Shown in pieces: positions 61,238 to 64,000 of a stretch of DNA of 64,000 nucleotides (within the stretch, counting starts at the first letter, position 1; each line of letters starts with the position of its first letter). The notes below the pieces were generated by a model, which did no database searches, had not been told where the DNA came from, and saw nothing but the letters and a program-made list of their open reading frames with translations. Origin of the DNA: Vampirovibrio chlorellavorus (GTDB taxonomy: Bacteria; Cyanobacteriota; Vampirovibrionia; Vampirovibrionales; Vampirovibrionaceae); the NCBI GenBank assembly GCA_003149345.1, contig QFWI01000016.1, positions 348,880 to 412,879 of the forward strand, in the 5' to 3' direction. Position numbers and translations under genes: made by a program.

Positions 61238-63511
61238 ATGGCCAAGCTGTTGATTGTAGAGTCCCCCGGTAAGTTGAAAACCCTGCGCAGCATTTTAGGG
61301 GCCGGTTGGAACGTGCAGCCCAGCGTGGGGCACATTACCGAGCTGGCCCATGACGGCGACGACGCCCTGGGCTTTGAGCTGGGCGACAATCAGGTCATTT
61401 GCCGCTACATCGCCCGGGGCGATCGTGGGCGGGAGGTCATTCAAAAGCTGAAGGCCGCCGCCAAAAACGCTGATGAAGTGTATCTGGCCACTGACCCGGA
61501 TCGGGAAGGGGAGGCCATTGCCTGGCACGTGGCCCAGCAACTCAAATTATCCAACCCCAAGCGGGTGGTTTATACCCAAATTACCGAACAGGCCGTCAAA
61601 TCCGCTTTGGCCTCGCCCACCCGGCTGGATATGGATCTGATCAACGCCCAGCGCTGCCGTCAATGTCTGGACAAGCTGGTGGGGTATCGGGTGTCTCCTT
61701 TGCTGTGGAATTCCACGGGAGGCAAAAGCGCCGGACGGGTGCAAAGCGCTACCCTGCACCTGGTTTGCCAACGGGAGCGGGAAATTCAGGCTTTTACGCC
61801 TCAGGATTACTGGTCGGTATGGGTGAATTATCAAATTGAGCCCTCTGTTTCCCCGGAAATGGACAGCTTGGAGCCCGTTATTTTTCGGGCTTTTTACAAA
61901 GGCCAGCTAGCCGCCTCCGGTACCAACGGTGCGGAGGAAGCGTCCGCTCAGGATGAGGCCCCTGACGATGCTAAAAATGACGATAGCAAGAATGATGACG
62001 CCAGGTCGGATGAGGTTCAGGCACCGGAATCCACCAAGGTTTTAAGTCACCCCGAGGCCGAACGGCTGGTGACGATTGCCCGGCAGGAGCCCCATCGGGT
62101 TATCAAAGCGGAAGGCAAGCTGACCACCAAATCCCCGCCGCCGCCGTTTATTACCAGTTCCTTGCAGCAAAGCGCCGGTTCCCAGCTGGGCATGAACCCG
62201 GAAAAGACCATGGCCGTGGCACAATCTCTGTATGAAGGGGTCGAGCTGGCCAATGGCCCCAAGGGCCTGATTACATACATGCGTACTGATTCCGTGGAGT
62301 TGTCCCCGGAGTTCATTGAGCAGGTTCGCAGTTACCTTTCTCAAAAAGACCCCAAAAACCTGCCCACCGGCAAACCCAAGCAGCACAAGGCCAAGGAGAG
62401 CGCGCAGGCGGCCCACGAAGCCATTCGTCCCACCGACGTGTTTATTACCCCCAAAAGCATTCAGCAGTATTTAACCCCGGATCAGTACGGATTGTACGCC
62501 ATGATCTGGCGTCGGGCCGTGGCCTCCCTGGCCGCTCCCGCCAAGTTGATGAAAACGGTCATTCTCACCCAGTCGGGCCCTCTCTTTTGGGAGGCCCGCG
62601 GTATGATGGTGGAGTTTCCCGGTTATACGTTCTACTGGAACAATCTGGATAAGGCCTCCCATTTGCCCACCTTGCAGAAGGAGCAAATCTTGCCGGTGGC
62701 GGAAGCGGGGCATGATCAGAGGCAAACCCAACCGCCGTCGCGTTATACAGAACCGAAGCTGGTTCAGCTGATGGAAAAACGGGGCATTGGGCGTCCCTCT
62801 ACCTTTGCTTCCACCCTGAAAACATTGAAGGATCGCCAGTATCTGGCCTTGAAGGGCAAGGCTCTTTATCCCACTGAGTTGGGGCTGAGTACCGACCAGG
62901 TTTTGCTGGATGTGCTGCCCGATATTGTTTCCAGTGAGTTTACCGCCGCCATGGAGAGCAGTCTGGATGCCATTGCCGAGGGAAAGCAACAGTGGGAGGA
63001 GTACCTAATCGGCTGGAATCAGTCGTATCTGGCCCCGGAACTGGAAAAGGCCCGGCTGGCTATCAAGGAAAAGTTTCCCCAGCGCTTGTATCGGGGTGGG
63101 AATAACAATCAGGACTTGGCTAAGTCTCGCACCAAATGCCCCCAATGTACCCAGCCCATGGGCAAAGTCCCCACCAAAAAGGTGAAAAAGGGATATTTTT
63201 TAAAGTGCGTGGGCGCATGTGAGAATCTGGTATTGTTCTGGTCGGATCGCACCAGCCAATGGGAGCAACCGCAGGCCCGGCAGGACGGTGGTGCCGGGAA
63301 ATCGGTGGACATCAGCCCCTATCCGTGCCCGGTTTGCCAGAAAAATCTGGAAATTTATCCTTACGTGAAGGATGGTCAGGAGAAACAGCTGCTGCGTTGT
63401 TCCGATGCCAAGGCCCGCCAGGAGAAAAAGCACGCCGACGTGGTGTATTTCCAGTCCAAAGGCAAGTGGTGGAGCCCCAAGTATGGGGAAATCAAAACCC
63501 AAGAGTCTTAA
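61238..63511 (+). CDS. topA: DNA topoisomerase I (type IA)
   Basis: This is a 757-residue enzyme that relaxes negative supercoils. The Toprim start KLLIVESPGKLKTL, ATDPDREGEAIAWHVA with the acidic triad, GKSAGRVQSATLHLVC, and the active-site Tyr347 in ITYMRTDSVELSP are all present, as is KRGIGRPSTFASTLKTL. The C terminus has two Cys-rich zinc-ribbon-like modules (KCPQCTQPMG...CVGAC; YPCPVCQ...RC), the last incomplete. A strongly acidic insertion (about residues 230-268, many Asp/Glu/Lys/Ser) interrupts the body and looks like a flexible loop. The ATG at 61238 gives the family N terminus; the frame upstream is not conserved. Confidence 0.95.
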   Translation: MAKLLIVESPGKLKTLRSILGAGWNVQPSVGHITELAHDGDDALGFELGDNQVICRYIARGDRGREVIQKLKAAAKNADEVYLATDPDREGEAIAWHVAQQLKLSNPKRVVYTQITEQAVKSALASPTRLDMDLINAQRCRQCLDKLVGYRVSPLLWNSTGGKSAGRVQSATLHLVCQREREIQAFTPQDYWSVWVNYQIEPSVSPEMDSLEPVIFRAFYKGQLAASGTNGAEEASAQDEAPDDAKNDDSKNDDARSDEVQAPESTKVLSHPEAERLVTIARQEPHRVIKAEGKLTTKSPPPPFITSSLQQSAGSQLGMNPEKTMAVAQSLYEGVELANGPKGLITYMRTDSVELSPEFIEQVRSYLSQKDPKNLPTGKPKQHKAKESAQAAHEAIRPTDVFITPKSIQQYLTPDQYGLYAMIWRRAVASLAAPAKLMKTVILTQSGPLFWEARGMMVEFPGYTFYWNNLDKASHLPTLQKEQILPVAEAGHDQRQTQPPSRYTEPKLVQLMEKRGIGRPSTFASTLKTLKDRQYLALKGKALYPTELGLSTDQVLLDVLPDIVSSEFTAAMESSLDAIAEGKQQWEEYLIGWNQSYLAPELEKARLAIKEKFPQRLYRGGNNNQDLAKSRTKCPQCTQPMGKVPTKKVKKGYFLKCVGACENLVLFWSDRTSQWEQPQARQDGGAGKSVDISPYPCPVCQKNLEIYPYVKDGQEKQLLRCSDAKARQEKKHADVVYFQSKGKWWSPKYGEIKTQES

Positions 63512-63620
63512 ACCGTAAAAAGAAATTGTGATGTAGTTGCTTTGGTTATTAATACAGGATTATTGAAAACGCAGTGCCTGAAATGGTTTTAGGCGATTTT
63601 CAATCGCTCAGTCGGATCAG
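63512..63620. other. Region between topA and the rRNA promoters
   Basis: It contains a GCGATT-ttc-AATCGC hairpin (63593-63607), preceded by GCCT...AGGC. It may end the topA transcript, though no long U tract follows. No gene is seen. Confidence 0.4.
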
Positions 63621-63650
63621 TTGACAACCCTTATCACTCGACTTACTATG
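63621..63650 (+). promoter_or_regulatory. Tandem rRNA-type promoter P1
   Basis: Perfect -35 TTGACA (63621-63626) with -10 TACTAT (63645-63650) at 18 bases; TATGAT overlaps it at 20 bases. ACTCCCCTC follows, as at P2. Confidence 0.7.
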
Positions 63651-63724
63651 ATACTCCCCTCACGACAGAAGGGGCGAGCGAAACGAGTCGCTAACAGCCA
63701 CCAAAACAACTTACAAAAAAGTAG

Positions 63725-63752
63725 TTGACAAGGCGGTAAGAAGCGGTAAGAT
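63725..63752 (+). promoter_or_regulatory. Tandem rRNA-type promoter P2
   Basis: Perfect -35 TTGACA (63725-63730) with -10 TAAGAT (63747-63752) at 16 bases, then ATAACTCCCCTC. It lies 104 bases downstream of P1 and shares surrounding sequence (AGCGA-n-TCGCT hairpin) with it. Confidence 0.75.
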
Positions 63753-63817
63753 ATAACTCCCCTCAAGTCACCGGGTTGAGTCAAGCGACTCGCTAAAACG
63801 GGCAAGTAAACAACTAG

Positions 63818-63845
63818 TTGACAAGCCAAGTGGAAGCGATAAGAT
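63818..63845 (+). promoter_or_regulatory. Tandem rRNA-type promoter P3
   Basis: Perfect -35 TTGACA (63818-63823) with -10 TAAGAT (63840-63845) at 16 bases, then AAAACTCCTCCC. It is 93 bases downstream of P2, the same spacing class. Confidence 0.75.
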
Positions 63846-63850
63846 AAAAC

Positions 63851-64000
63851 TCCTCCCGAAAGAAAAAACCCTCACTCTAAAACAATAAGTAGCTCAGTCG
63901 TACTGATTGCAACATAAAGTTTTAAGCTGAATGGTTTTTAAAGGGCTCGTACTTTGAAAACTGAATATTGGAACATAAAAAGACTCCGTTCAAATCTAAA
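63851..64000 (+). other. Leader of an rRNA operon (16S expected beyond the right edge)
   Basis: No coding frame is visible. CTTTGAAAACTGAATA at about 63953-63968 is a sequence type commonly found just upstream of 16S rRNA genes (boxA-like/antitermination leader). With three strong tandem promoters before it, an rRNA operon is the best explanation. The 16S gene itself does not start within the window. Confidence 0.65.

Noticed and set aside
1..64000. CRISPR arrays, complete insertion sequences or prophage modules
   Set aside because: No regularly spaced repeats with spacers, no transposase frame and no phage structural genes were seen; the only mobile-element trace is the integrase remnant at the left edge.

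Overview
The window reads as chromosome of a Gram-negative, motile, chemotactic bacterium. It encodes outer-membrane-type beta-barrel and lipocalin proteins, alpha-2-macroglobulin, AMIN and LCP proteins, a flagellar-type ATPase and a full chemotaxis operon. Base composition is moderately G+C-rich except for the first ~1 kb. The mix is compatible with a non-photosynthetic relative of Cyanobacteria (Vampirovibrionia/Melainabacteria). That is an inference from gene content only and is held loosely; the 16S gene just beyond the right edge would settle it.

Layout, left to right. (1) 1-1426: scar of an integrative element at tRNA-Arg(ACG). An A+T-rich gene for an EVE plus PD-(D/E)XK nuclease-like protein runs in from the left edge, followed by a frameshifted tyrosine-recombinase fragment that abuts the tRNA 3' end. 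(2) 1.6-16.3 kb: housekeeping and envelope genes (fliI-like ATPase, coaX, LCP protein, TPR protein, mutM, MFS transporter, WecG/TagA glycosyltransferase, diguanylate cyclase) and several small proteins of unknown function. (3) 16.3-30.8 kb: chemotaxis region. A leftward operon STAS-cheA-cheW-cheB-cheR-cheY-cheX-cheY is followed by two paralogous soluble GAF-GAF chemoreceptors; a membrane chemoreceptor lies divergently upstream. (4) 31-37.7 kb: secreted and membrane proteins, glyoxalase, HAD phosphatase, methyltransferase. (5) 37.6-49.2 kb: an envelope cluster of two divergent units, exported AMMECR1 / alpha-2-macroglobulin / VanW leftward and Tat-exported penicillin-binding domain / SpoIID rightward, then a large STAND NTPase-TPR protein. 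(6) 49.4-63.5 kb: rsmG, an AMIN-like protein, tandem lipocalins, a 31-residue membrane peptide, an MBOAT/SGNH O-acylation pair, ndh, an orphan histidine kinase, a CPXCG-type protein and topA. (7) 63.6-64.0 kb: three tandem strong promoters and a leader typical of an rRNA operon that should start just past the edge.

How the genes work together. The chemotaxis set is a complete signalling circuit: receptors, CheA/CheW, CheR/CheB adaptation, two CheY outputs and a CheX-type phosphatase. The only flagellar-type gene present is the isolated fliI. The alpha-2-macroglobulin region looks like a peptidoglycan or envelope-defence module, echoing the known pairing of bacterial alpha-2-macroglobulins with penicillin-binding proteins but with different partners. 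Most starts were moved inward from the longest open frame to codons with a visible ribosome-binding site or a family-typical N terminus. All functional calls rest on reading motifs by eye; no database search was run.
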